From the NCBI GenBank assembly GCA_044433325.1, contig JAWXTT010000075.1, forward strand, positions 1-10,513: a stretch of 10,513 bases of DNA, written 5' to 3'. The position numbers and the translations under genes were made by a program. The DNA is from HGM05232 sp044433325. Its GTDB lineage: Bacteria; Bacteroidota; Bacteroidia; Bacteroidales; Muribaculaceae. Below are positions 1-6,074 of this stretch, one piece after another. The notes under the pieces are model-generated. The model saw only the letters and a program-made list of their open reading frames with translations, did no database searches and was not told the origin of the DNA. Every line of letters starts with the position of its first letter. Within the stretch, counting starts at the first letter, position 1.

Positions 1-406
1 AAAGGGGTATGAGAGTATATATGATGAGCCGTTGATGGCATTGGATATTTATACAAGGCAGTGTTCATTAGGGGTGACCTCTAATCAGTTGGCTATTATG
101 GCTGGAACTATTGCTAACAGGGGTGTTAATCCGTTGAGTCGTGAGCGTGTATTTAAGGCTGAACTATCACAAAAGATCATATGTATGATGGCTACCGTAG
201 GGTTCTATGAGGAGTCTGGTGATTGGTTATTCTCATCAGGTATTCCTGCTAAGAGTGGAGTAGGGGGCGGTATTATGGCGGTTTATCCTAACACTATTGG
301 GATTTGTGCTTTTGCCCCTAAACTAAACGTTGCAGGCAACTCCATCAAAGCGCAACTAGCAGTAAAATATATTGCCAATAAGTTGGGGTTATCAATCTTT
401 GGCTAA
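1..406 (+). CDS. glsA: Glutaminase (GlsA-type), C-terminal part only
   Basis: Hydrolyses L-glutamine to glutamate and ammonia in the cytoplasm. It belongs to the serine-dependent, beta-lactamase-fold glutaminase family. The reading frame is open from base 2, so the gene enters from the left edge. About 134 of the usual 300 or so residues are present, and the N-terminal half with the catalytic Ser-x-x-Lys lies outside. Visible family signatures are the YDEPL..LD.Y..QCS block, the ANRGVNP segment, the GFYEESGDW block carrying an active-site-region tyrosine, and the PAKSGVGGGI glycine-rich motif, followed by the expected GNS segment near the C-terminus. The stop is at 404-406. The -33 box of the downstream PAP2 promoter lies just inside the 3' end of this gene. 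The family call is firm. Whether the full gene is intact cannot be judged here. Confidence 0.93.
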   Translation, partial: KGYESIYDEPLMALDIYTRQCSLGVTSNQLAIMAGTIANRGVNPLSRERVFKAELSQKIICMMATVGFYEESGDWLFSSGIPAKSGVGGGIMAVYPNTIGICAFAPKLNVAGNSIKAQLAVKYIANKLGLSIFG

Positions 407-429
407 ATCGTTAATAAGTGCTATATTTG
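398..429 (+). promoter_or_regulatory. Bacteroidota-type promoter for the PAP2 gene
   Basis: TTTG at 398-401, a 20-base spacer, then TATATTTG at 422-429. This is a full match to the Bacteroidota primary-sigma pattern (-33 TTTG, -7 TAnnTTTG). Transcription would start near 436, about 18 bases before the ATG at 454. That placement argues against the upstream in-frame GTG at 418, which lies upstream of the predicted transcription start. Confidence 0.7.
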
Positions 430-453
430 TGGAAATATTCAGATATAGTGGAA

Positions 454-1671
454 ATGTATAAGCGTTTAGCGTTAATTGTGCTGTTAGTAGTGTGTGGGTT
501 TACTCAGGGAGTATATGCTCAAAGGGCTGATTCATTGATAGTTACTAACTACAATAAGTTGGCTAATACTCAGGCTTATAAGATGAGCTATATAGCTGTG
601 CCTTTAATGACTAAGGGTTTGATAACAATTAGTCTGAAAGATGAAGTTAAGGGTATTAGAGATGAATATGTTCCTAATTTTGATTATTCATACGATGATT
701 ATTTGCAATATTTACCTGGTGTAGCTATGATAGGGCTAAAGGCAGCTGGTGTGGAGAGTGCAAGTAGTTGGTCACGTATGATTACTGCTGATGTTTTCTC
801 GGTTGCAATTCTATCCTCTAGTGTGTATCTGTTGAAGGATGCTTGTGGTGTGATGAGACCTGACGATTCTACTAGTAATTCATTCCCATCGGGGCATACT
901 GCTACTGCTTTTGCAGCGGCTACTATGTTGCATAAGGAGTATGGTAAGGTTAACCCATGGTATAGCATAGGTGGTTATACGTTGGCGGCGGCTACTGGAG
1001 TGGGAAGAATACTAAATAATAGGCATTGGATTAGTGATGTTTTTTTTGGTGCTGGGGTTGGTATCATGTCTGTTGAGTTAGGTTATTGGATTACTGACTT
1101 GATTTTCAAGGATAGGGGTCTTAATGATATTGTTGAATATGAGAGGGTTGATATGACTTCATCGTACGTGGGGTTATATACAGGGTTCTCAATCCCAATT
1201 AATACTTATAATCTGAATGATAAGTCCCTAGCATTAACCACAGGAGTGGATATCGGTGTTGAAGGGGCTTATTTTTTTAATGAATATGTGGGTATAGGTG
1301 GTGATATAACTTACTCAGATATGTATGTCGAATATGAAGGGGTGGAGCAGGTTAATCCTCTAAACCTGATGATGACACATGCTGGTGGATATTTTGCATA
1401 TCCAGTGTTCGGTCAAACTTTGACTCTAGATGCTAAGTGTTTAGTGGGATATTCTAACTATAGAGATATGCTGATGGATGATGGTGCTACTGTATTGGGT
1501 AATAGAGATGGTTTATCGATGAAAACAGGAGCTGCATTTACCATTCGTGCTAGTGATTACTTTAGCCTTAGATTCTTTGCGGACTATTGTTTAGCTAACC
1601 CATTTATAGCTAATAGCAGTAGAGTGACACAATCAGTTGTGCTTGGTAATACGATGTCAATTGCTTTTTAA
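454..1671 (+). CDS. Exported PAP2-family phosphatase with C-terminal beta-rich (barrel-like) domain
   Basis: Predicted to remove phosphate from a lipid or other phosphate ester outside the cytoplasmic membrane; the substrate is unknown. Starting at the ATG at 454 gives 405 residues with a clean signal peptide (about 1-23, ending near VYAQ). An in-frame GTG at 418 would add 12 residues before it and lies upstream of the likely transcription start. The PAP2 signature is complete: K128-x6-R135-P136, PSGH at 145-148 and R185-x5-H191-x3-D195. The usual Ser before the third-motif Arg is Gly here. The DDYLQYLPG stretch before motif 1 resembles other Bacteroides PAP2 proteins from memory. Residues from about 238 to the end alternate hydrophobic and polar residues and finish in Phe, as outer-membrane barrel strands do. 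Lipid A or undecaprenyl-pyrophosphate phosphatase are possible roles, but neither is shown. A small ASCH-like gene follows after 20 bases. Confidence 0.88.
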   Translation: MYKRLALIVLLVVCGFTQGVYAQRADSLIVTNYNKLANTQAYKMSYIAVPLMTKGLITISLKDEVKGIRDEYVPNFDYSYDDYLQYLPGVAMIGLKAAGVESASSWSRMITADVFSVAILSSSVYLLKDACGVMRPDDSTSNSFPSGHTATAFAAATMLHKEYGKVNPWYSIGGYTLAAATGVGRILNNRHWISDVFFGAGVGIMSVELGYWITDLIFKDRGLNDIVEYERVDMTSSYVGLYTGFSIPINTYNLNDKSLALTTGVDIGVEGAYFFNEYVGIGGDITYSDMYVEYEGVEQVNPLNLMMTHAGGYFAYPVFGQTLTLDAKCLVGYSNYRDMLMDDGATVLGNRDGLSMKTGAAFTIRASDYFSLRFFADYCLANPFIANSSRVTQSVVLGNTMSIAF

Positions 1672-1691
1672 ATTTAAATATATATTATACT

Positions 1692-2006
1692 ATGAAACAG
1701 ATTACTTATTCAAAGAATTGGAATAATAAATTGAGTTGTGATTCATTTGCGACTGTTCGTCTTTATGAGCCTAACCAGTTTGAGTTAGGTGAGAGTTATG
1801 AGATTGTATGTGATAACGACATCATGGGTGTGGCTAAAATTGTTGCCCTGCGTGAGTTGGAGTTAGTGGAGCTTACTGATGAATTAGCATATCTGGATGC
1901 TGGCTGTTCAGCTAGCGAGATGGATAAAATATTACGCGAAATTTATCCATCAATAACAGATAAATCTATATTAGAATCAGCTATTTTTAAATATATTGCT
2001 GATTAA
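1692..2006 (+). CDS. Small ASCH/PUA-like domain protein, function unknown
   Basis: A 104-residue soluble protein with no signal peptide or membrane segment. The layout resembles ASCH (PUA-like) domains. There is an N-terminal strand, then F19-A-T-V-R23 matching the F-x-T-[IV]-R pattern, then a F-x-x-G-x-x-Y-E-I segment (30-38) and a G-x-A-K-I strand (46-50) leading into an L-R-E-L-x-L-x-E-L stretch. The C-terminus is helical. ASCH domains are thought to bind RNA or modified nucleotides, but no specific activity can be assigned. It starts 20 bases after the PAP2 stop with no separate promoter seen, so it is probably co-transcribed with PAP2. It ends 7 bases before the convergent thioredoxin gene. 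The coding call is solid. The fold assignment is by eye and moderate. Confidence 0.75.
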   Translation: MKQITYSKNWNNKLSCDSFATVRLYEPNQFELGESYEIVCDNDIMGVAKIVALRELELVELTDELAYLDAGCSASEMDKILREIYPSITDKSILESAIFKYIAD

Positions 2007-2013
2007 AATTTAT

Positions 2014-2445
2014 TTACTTCTCAAGTAATATTGTATCGATGGCGTGTTTAAATTGCTCTTTGTTTAATGCGCCTACTGACATTTGTGGTGTGCCTTCAAG
2101 TGGTACAAATAATAATGTTGGTAATGATTGGATGCCAAATGTGGCTGATAACTCCTGTTCATTATCAACATTGATTTTATATACAACTATTTGACCATTA
2201 TACTCTTTCACAAGCTCTTCAAGGATTGGTGCTATATTGCGACAAGGGCCACACCAAGTGGCATAAAAGTCTATTATTGCTGGCTTATCTCCTAGGTAAT
2301 TCCATACAGTAGGATTGCTCTTGTAATCCATTACTTTGGTTAGGAAATCAGCGTTGGTTAGCTCGATAGGTTTAAGAGATTCCTGTGCTGTCGCTGTAAA
2401 GGTTGAAGCAATGATTACTATCAATATGTGGAGTATAAGTTTCAT
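2014..2445 (-). CDS. Exported thioredoxin-family protein
   Basis: A 143-residue thiol-disulfide oxidoreductase predicted to act in the periplasm. An N-terminal signal peptide (about 1-20, hydrophobic core LILHILIVIIAS, Ala-x-Ala before Gln21) precedes a single thioredoxin fold. The active site is W64-C65-G66-P67-C68, the canonical thioredoxin dithiol, preceded by the IIDFYAT strand. The cis-proline is P109 in SLPTLLF. A preceding extension (about 22-50) is typical of Bacteroidales periplasmic thioredoxins of the TrxP kind. The WCGPC motif suggests a reductant or general exchanger rather than a DsbA-type oxidase, which usually carries CPHC. It lies 5 bases downstream of rpe, so it is likely the last gene of the DedA-rpe run. 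No clear intrinsic terminator follows it. Confidence 0.93.
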   Translation of the reverse strand: MKLILHILIVIIASTFTATAQESLKPIELTNADFLTKVMDYKSNPTVWNYLGDKPAIIDFYATWCGPCRNIAPILEELVKEYNGQIVVYKINVDNEQELSATFGIQSLPTLLFVPLEGTPQMSVGALNKEQFKHAIDTILLEK

Positions 2446-2450
2446 TTCTC

Positions 2451-3095
2451 TTAGATGTTTCTTAGTTCTGAGATTGTGTCTGTTGGGTTAGCTGAGTTAA
2501 ATACATAGTTTCCTGCTACTACTATATCTGCGCCTGCGGCTTTTAGTAGTTGTGCCGTTTCTCTATTTACTCCACCATCTACTTGTATTTCTGCTTTTGA
2601 ACCTGTTTCGTTAATTAATTGTCGTAGTTCACGTACTTTGTTAACTGCGTTAGGGATGAATTTCTGACCCCCGAAACCTGGGTTAACTGACATTATAAGT
2701 ACTAAATCAAGCTGTGCAACAATATCTTTAAGTTGCGCTACTGGTGTGGCTGGATTAATGGTAACGCCTGCTTTCATCCCAGCCTCCTTTATTTGTTGAA
2801 TTACGCGGTCTAGGTGTATGCATGCTTCGTAGTGTACATTCATTATAGCTGCACCGCACTCTTTAACCTCATTGACAAACTTTTCTGGATTGACTATCAT
2901 CAAGTGTACATCAAGTGGTTTAGTGCATAACTTGTTCACATATTTCATTACAGGAAATCCAAATGAGATATTTGGCACAAATACGCCATCCATAATATCA
3001 AGGTGTAGCATATCTGCTTCACTGTTATTAATCATCTCAATATCTTTAGCTAGGTTGCCAAAGTCTGCTGATAGTAGCGATGGGGAAACTTTCAT
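2451..3095 (-). CDS. rpe: Ribulose-phosphate 3-epimerase
   Basis: Interconverts D-ribulose 5-phosphate and D-xylulose 5-phosphate in the non-oxidative pentose phosphate pathway, in the cytoplasm. The 214-residue length is normal for the family. All hallmarks of the TIM-barrel enzyme are present: SLLSADF at 6-12, the H31-x-D33-IMDG-x-FVPN block, DVHLMI with H64, the phosphate-binding loop MSVNPGFGGQKF at 135-146, and D173-GG near the end of the barrel. H31, D33, H64 and D173 are the expected metal ligands and catalytic residues. It sits 7 bases after the DedA gene and 5 bases before the thioredoxin gene, so the three are very likely co-transcribed. Confidence 0.97.
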   Translation of the reverse strand: MKVSPSLLSADFGNLAKDIEMINNSEADMLHLDIMDGVFVPNISFGFPVMKYVNKLCTKPLDVHLMIVNPEKFVNEVKECGAAIMNVHYEACIHLDRVIQQIKEAGMKAGVTINPATPVAQLKDIVAQLDLVLIMSVNPGFGGQKFIPNAVNKVRELRQLINETGSKAEIQVDGGVNRETAQLLKAAGADIVVAGNYVFNSANPTDTISELRNI

Positions 3096-3102
3096 ATGTA
3101 TA

Positions 3103-3744
3103 TTATGCTGTTTGTTTTTTGCTCTTAAAAATATGGAATAGGATATAGATAATCACTAATACGCCTAATGCGTAACCTCCCATTGAAAGGTAGTGGTTAT
3201 AATACTCAACTTTTTCAAATAGTTGATCTTGTGGAACAAATCCGCTTAATATATATCCGAAAACCGCTAGTACAATATTCCAAATACCTGCACCTAGTGT
3301 AGTAAATAGAATAAATGTAGGTAATTTCATCTTGGCAAGACCAGCAGGAACCGATATTAGTTGACGTACAGCTGGAATTAAGCGACCTATAAATGTTGAT
3401 ATTGCTCCCTTTTTATCAAAATACTCCTCAGCTTTCTCTACTTTTTGTGAATTTATCATACAGATATGACCTAAACGGCTCTCAGCAAAACGATAAACTA
3501 ATGGACGACCTATCCATAATGCTAGTGAGTAATTAACCAATGCACCGATTAATGCACCTAGAGTGGCGAAAAATACTACCAAATATATATTTAGGTTGCC
3601 ATTCTGTGCGGCAAAGTATGCTGCTGGTGGTACTACTATTTCAGATGGAAAGGGAATAAATGAACTCTCAACTGCCATTAGTAGGGTGATTGTTCCATAG
3701 TTTAGGTTCTCTTGAAACCACTGAAAGATTGCTAATATATCCAT
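3103..3744 (-). CDS. DedA/SNARE-associated family inner-membrane protein
   Basis: A 213-residue polytopic membrane protein. DedA-family members act as lipid flippases or scramblases (undecaprenyl phosphate or phosphatidylethanolamine) and affect proton motive force and envelope stress resistance. Family markers are E26-SSFIPFPSE35 in the first re-entrant segment and the G120-R-x-x-P-x-x-R127 motif followed by SVPAGLAKM in the second. Hydrophobic stretches near 18-45, 53-78, 143-168 and 188-206 fit the usual topology. The C-terminus is basic (KSKK). It starts 17 bases after the DNA glycosylase stop and is followed after 7 bases by rpe. Which DedA subgroup or lipid applies cannot be decided from this sequence alone. 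Confidence 0.93.
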   Translation of the reverse strand: MDILAIFQWFQENLNYGTITLLMAVESSFIPFPSEIVVPPAAYFAAQNGNLNIYLVVFFATLGALIGALVNYSLALWIGRPLVYRFAESRLGHICMINSQKVEKAEEYFDKKGAISTFIGRLIPAVRQLISVPAGLAKMKLPTFILFTTLGAGIWNIVLAVFGYILSGFVPQDQLFEKVEYYNHYLSMGGYALGVLVIIYILFHIFKSKKQTA

Positions 3745-3761
3745 GTTTATACGCTATAAAA

Positions 3762-4367
3762 TTATTTAGTACAAAAATAGAAATTCTTTTTGAATATTAC
3801 GCTAAAGATATGGGCATATATCGCTGATTTATTAGCTAATGACATCGGGAATGCACGTGAGGAGGATGGCATTCTATAATGTTCTATTATTTTATCATTT
3901 ATTAATATCTCAGAGCGTTCTCCCATCTTAGGTTTTGTACTATTCGTAATTTCGGCTATTGTGGTTGCTGCTTTCTCTCCAGTAGTTATTATTACTGATA
4001 TTTTGGGGTGATTGTTTAATATTTCTGATAAGTTGATAGGGGTTACTATTTGCAGAAATTTATCAGATGCGTTATCTTTTAATCTTATTACCTCAGTTGC
4101 TGTATCATAAATAGCAATTCCCCATTGGTTGAGATGTTGGATAATTTTTTCTTTATCGAATATACCCAAATCCTTATCTATAAAGTATGTTGAATCGTTG
4201 TAGAATATATTCCCGAATATACGCCACATGTCATTTATCTTGTTAGGGTAGAAAAAATCAATAGACCATTTGGTTTGTTTAGGTGGGAATGTGCCTAACA
4301 TAAGTGCTTTAGCTCCCTGAGGGATAAATGCTTTTAGTGGGTGTTGCTCGATATTGGGGCGTTGCAT
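3762..4367 (-). CDS. Uracil-DNA glycosylase superfamily protein (Mug/TDG or deoxyinosine-glycosylase-like)
   Basis: Probable base-excision repair enzyme that removes deaminated bases (uracil or hypoxanthine) from DNA. The 201-residue protein starts at the ATG at 4367. A longer in-frame start at 4469 was rejected because that extension runs through the H1-gene terminator and into the H1 coding region. Superfamily landmarks are LMLGTFPP at 22-29 (the motif A position), an FFYPN..NDMWRIFG block at 38-52, GIAIYDTATEVIRL..NASD at 83-102, and RMPSSSRAF at 165-173 in place of the classical leucine-loop LPSxSP motif. The usual catalytic Asp or Asn after motif A is not obvious, so the exact activity is uncertain. 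No promoter was seen between the H1 terminator and this ATG. It probably leads into the DedA gene 17 bases downstream. Confidence 0.83.
   Translation of the reverse strand: MQRPNIEQHPLKAFIPQGAKALMLGTFPPKQTKWSIDFFYPNKINDMWRIFGNIFYNDSTYFIDKDLGIFDKEKIIQHLNQWGIAIYDTATEVIRLKDNASDKFLQIVTPINLSEILNNHPKISVIITTGEKAATTIAEITNSTKPKMGERSEILINDKIIEHYRMPSSSRAFPMSLANKSAIYAHIFSVIFKKNFYFCTK
3772..3779 (-). promoter_or_regulatory. Possible -7 box for the DedA-rpe-thioredoxin operon
   Basis: Read on the minus strand this is TATTTTTG, a match to TAnnTTTG, inside the last codons of the glycosylase gene and about 22 bases before the predicted start of the DedA mRNA leader ends at its ATG. No convincing TTTG box lies 18-21 bases upstream, so this is weaker than the other promoters reported here. 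Confidence 0.33.
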
Positions 4368-4380
4368 AAATGTAATTTTT

Positions 4381-4419
4381 CTATAAAAATAAAGTGACCA
4401 ACATTGTTTGTTAGTCACT
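4381..4419 (-). terminator. Intrinsic terminator of the histone H1-like gene
   Basis: On the minus strand AGTGACTAACA pairs with TGTTGGTCACT around a 5-base loop (4393-4419), giving an 11-bp stem that includes one U-G wobble. It is followed by TTTATTTTTATAG (T-rich, 4381-4391). On the plus strand the same position is a C-A mismatch, so the signal reads correctly only in the minus direction. It sits 33 bases after the H1 stop and just before the glycosylase ATG. Confidence 0.8.
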
Positions 4420-4452
4420 CTAATTTCATTTGTAGTTTTAATTGTTGTGTAA

Positions 4453-4626
4453 TTACTTACTTGCTTCAATTGAAACTTTACGGAATTGTTTCATCTTTTT
4501 CTCAATTTCTAGAGAAACTTTACGTGCGCGAGTACCTGCAGCTTTGTTTCCACTCATTACGTTTGCAGTCGCATCCTTTGAAAATGCTGCCATTGCAGCT
4601 TCGATTTCAGACAATAATTCTTTCAT
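4453..4626 (-). CDS. Histone H1-like protein Hc1 family
   Basis: A 57-residue protein beginning MKELLSEIEAAMAAFSKD and ending RKVSIEASK. The core GNKAAGTRARKVSLEIEKK (26-44) and the closing FRKVSIEASK closely match, from memory, the Bacteroidota histone H1-like family (Hc1), small basic proteins thought to bind DNA and help organise the nucleoid. The sequence is helical and rich in Ala, Lys and Glu, with basic residues in the second half. The stop is TAA at 4453-4455. The gene is a self-contained unit, with its own promoter at 4664-4693 and a strong intrinsic terminator at 4381-4419. It is short enough to fall below common length cutoffs. The coding call is firm because family match, promoter and terminator agree. 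Confidence 0.92.
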   Translation of the reverse strand: MKELLSEIEAAMAAFSKDATANVMSGNKAAGTRARKVSLEIEKKMKQFRKVSIEASK

Positions 4627-4663
4627 GCAATTTTGTTTTAGGTTATTAAGATAATATATGTCA

Positions 4664-4693
4664 CAAAGTTAATACAAAATTGAAATAAACAAA
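4664..4693 (-). promoter_or_regulatory. Bacteroidota-type promoter for the H1-like gene
   Basis: On the minus strand TTTG (4690-4693) is followed by an 18-base spacer and TAACTTTG (4664-4671), matching both consensus boxes. The predicted start of transcription is near 4657, giving a leader of about 30 bases to the ATG at 4626. Confidence 0.68.
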
Positions 4694-4726
4694 TTTTTTT
4701 TCGTAAAAAAAAGAGTATATTATAAA

Positions 4727-4761
4727 AAAATAGGCTAAATCGTTATGATTTAGCCTATTTT
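4727..4761 (-). terminator. Intrinsic terminator of the rpsF-rpsR-rplI operon
   Basis: A perfect 15-bp inverted repeat (AAAATAGGCTAAATC and its complement) around a 5-base loop. On the minus strand the T-run of the stem continues into further Ts (4721-4730), giving a classical hairpin plus U-tract 23 bases after the rplI stop. It also insulates the operon from the H1 promoter downstream. Confidence 0.88.
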
Positions 4762-4783
4762 GTATATAATTTAGTGCTATCTT

Positions 4784-5227
4784 CTATTCTGAAACTACTT
4801 CAAATGCGATTTCAACTGAAACCTCTTTGTGTAATTTGATAGTTGCTGTATAGCTACCAACTTCTTTAACTGCTTCTTTGATGCTGATGATTTTACGATC
4901 GATGTTGTGACCTAATTTCTCAAGAGCTTCAGCGATTTGGATGCTGTTAACTGAACCAAAGATTGTGCCTGTTGAGCTAGTTTTAGCACCAATAGTTAAT
5001 GCTACTCCCTCTAATGCAGCAGCAGCAGCTTCAGCATCAGCTTTGATTTTAGCTAATTTGTGAGCGCGTTGTTTTTGGTTTTCAGCTAATACTTTAAGAG
5101 CTGACTCACTAGCGATGATTGCTTTACCTTGAGGAATAAGATAGTTACGTCCGTATCCGTTCTTAACTTCAACTACTTCATCTTTATAACCTAAGTTAGT
5201 TATATCTTCTTTTAATATAATTTTCAT
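4784..5227 (-). CDS. rplI: 50S ribosomal protein L9
   Basis: A 147-residue large-subunit protein that binds 23S rRNA near the L1 stalk base and helps maintain the reading frame. The N-terminal RNA-binding domain is unmistakable: MKIILKEDITNLGYKDEVVEVKNGYGRNYLIPQGKA, with the GYGRNYLIP signature at about 24-32. It is followed by the long connecting helix rich in Lys, Ala and Glu (40-75) and the C-terminal domain with SSTGTIFGSVNSIQIAEAL and a final EVSVEIAFEVV strand. The length is normal. It is the third gene of the operon, 19 bases after rpsR. A GGAG sequence lies about 11 bases upstream of its ATG, uncommon as a translation signal in this phylum. A strong terminator follows. Confidence 0.98.
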   Translation of the reverse strand: MKIILKEDITNLGYKDEVVEVKNGYGRNYLIPQGKAIIASESALKVLAENQKQRAHKLAKIKADAEAAAAALEGVALTIGAKTSSTGTIFGSVNSIQIAEALEKLGHNIDRKIISIKEAVKEVGSYTATIKLHKEVSVEIAFEVVSE

Positions 5228-5246
5228 AATTCTTCTTCTCCTTTAA

Positions 5247-5516
5247 TTATTTCATTAAGTCAGTTACATAAGGAAGAAGTGCTAAGTGACGTGCACGTTT
5301 TACTGCTTGAGCAACTCTTCTTTGGAATTTTAATGAAGTTCCTGTAATACGACGAGGAAGTATTTTACCCTGTTCGTTCAAGAATTTTTTAAGGAATTCA
5401 GGATCCTTATAATCGATATATTGGATTCCGCTTCTTTTGAAACGACAATATTTCTTCTTTTTAACATCTACTGATAGTGGAGTTAAATATCTGATTTCTG
5501 ATTGAGATTGTGCCAT
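5247..5516 (-). CDS. rpsR: 30S ribosomal protein S18
   Basis: An 89-residue small-subunit protein that forms a heterodimer with S6 on the platform of the 30S subunit. The conserved core IDYKDPEFLKKFLNEQGKILPRRITGTSLKFQRRVAQAVKRARHLALLPYV is fully present (residues about 34-83), including the PRRITG motif and the basic RRVAQAVKRAR helix. The N-terminal YLTPLSVDVKKKKYCRFKRSG stretch is typical of Bacteroidota and keeps one Cys. It begins 3 bases after the rpsF stop, so the two are likely translationally coupled, in keeping with their products binding each other. A GAGGAG sequence at the end of rpsF lies just upstream of the start codon. Confidence 0.98.
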   Translation of the reverse strand: MAQSQSEIRYLTPLSVDVKKKKYCRFKRSGIQYIDYKDPEFLKKFLNEQGKILPRRITGTSLKFQRRVAQAVKRARHLALLPYVTDLMK

Positions 5517-5519
5517 AAA

Positions 5520-5879
5520 TTAGTTCTCCTCTGTTTTAGTTGTTGACTTTGCTCCTTTTAGGCTTCTTCTCTTAGCAGCGTATTCAGCAGCATATTTTTC
5601 TAAACGGAATGTTAAGAAACGTAATACTTTCTCGTCGCGACGATAAGCTGTTTCTAACTTCTTTAATACATCAGGGTTTGCATCAAATTCAATTAATGTG
5701 TAAAAACCTGTTGATTTTTTTTGGATTGGATACGCTAGTTTGCGTAGTCCCCAATTCTCTTCGTTAACAATCTCTGCGCCACCATTAGTAAGAATGGCCT
5801 TGAAATTTTCTACCGCTTCCTTCATCTGAACATCAGATAAAACGGGAGTTAAAATGAAAACGGTTTCGTAATGATTCAT
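5520..5879 (-). CDS. rpsF: 30S ribosomal protein S6
   Basis: A 119-residue small-subunit protein and partner of S18 on the 30S platform. Signature elements are MNHYETVFILTPVLSD at the start, the GLRKLAYPIQKKSTGFYTLIEFDA central strands (about 64-87) and the RRDEKVLRFLTFRLEK segment near 100. The C-terminus (AKRRSLKGAKSTTKTEEN) is an unstructured basic-then-acidic tail. It is the first gene of the rpsF-rpsR-rplI operon, with no ssb or priB between rpsF and rpsR, the arrangement commonly seen in Bacteroidota. The ATG at 5879 is preceded by an AT-rich leader of about 65 bases containing a hairpin. Confidence 0.98.
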   Translation of the reverse strand: MNHYETVFILTPVLSDVQMKEAVENFKAILTNGGAEIVNEENWGLRKLAYPIQKKSTGFYTLIEFDANPDVLKKLETAYRRDEKVLRFLTFRLEKYAAEYAAKRRSLKGAKSTTKTEEN

Positions 5880-5909
5880 ATTAATTCTGTTTTAAAATAA
5901 ATTATTTTA

Positions 5910-5931
5910 GGGTTGTCTTTAACAACTTCCC
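5910..5931 (-). promoter_or_regulatory. Leader hairpin upstream of rpsF, possible autoregulatory element
   Basis: In the rpsF mRNA leader GTTGT pairs with ACAAC around a 5-base loop (5912-5926), and outer GGG and CC bases can extend the stem across an AA bulge. In other bacteria an S6:S18 complex represses its own operon by binding a leader hairpin containing a CCG motif. No CCG is present in this loop, so a role as that element is only a suggestion. Confidence 0.35.
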
Positions 5932-5950
5932 ATCATATTTTTTAGCGTTG

Positions 5951-5982
5951 CAAAGGTAGCTATTCTTTATGAAAAACGCAAT
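5951..5982 (-). promoter_or_regulatory. Bacteroidota-type promoter for rpsF-rpsR-rplI
   Basis: On the minus strand ATTG (5979-5982) precedes, by a 20-base spacer, TACCTTTG (5951-5958), a full match to the -7 box and a 3-of-4 match to the -33 box. Transcription would begin near 5944, leaving a leader of about 65 bases, the longest of the promoters found here and the one containing a hairpin. Confidence 0.65.
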
Positions 5983-6074
5983 ATATTTATTGTAACTTTT
6001 TCGGTTTTATCTGTTTTATTTATTATTTATGGTGGATTTGTAAAAAATACTACTTATTTTGTGGTTTATTAATT

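Noticed and set aside
418..453. Upstream GTG start for the PAP2 gene
   Set aside because: It lies upstream of the predicted transcription start, overlaps the -7 box, and the 12 added residues precede a clean signal peptide that begins at the ATG at 454.
2014..2028. Inverted repeat TTACTT/AAGTAA between the ASCH-like and thioredoxin genes as a bidirectional terminator
   Set aside because: Only 6 AT-rich base pairs with a 3-base loop and no T-run; too weak, and it lies at the end of the thioredoxin coding sequence.
6037..6061. Promoter for the alpha/beta hydrolase (TTTG and TTATTTTG)
   Set aside because: The -7 box has a mismatch at its second base and the spacer would be only 13 bases, far from the 18-20 seen elsewhere in the window.
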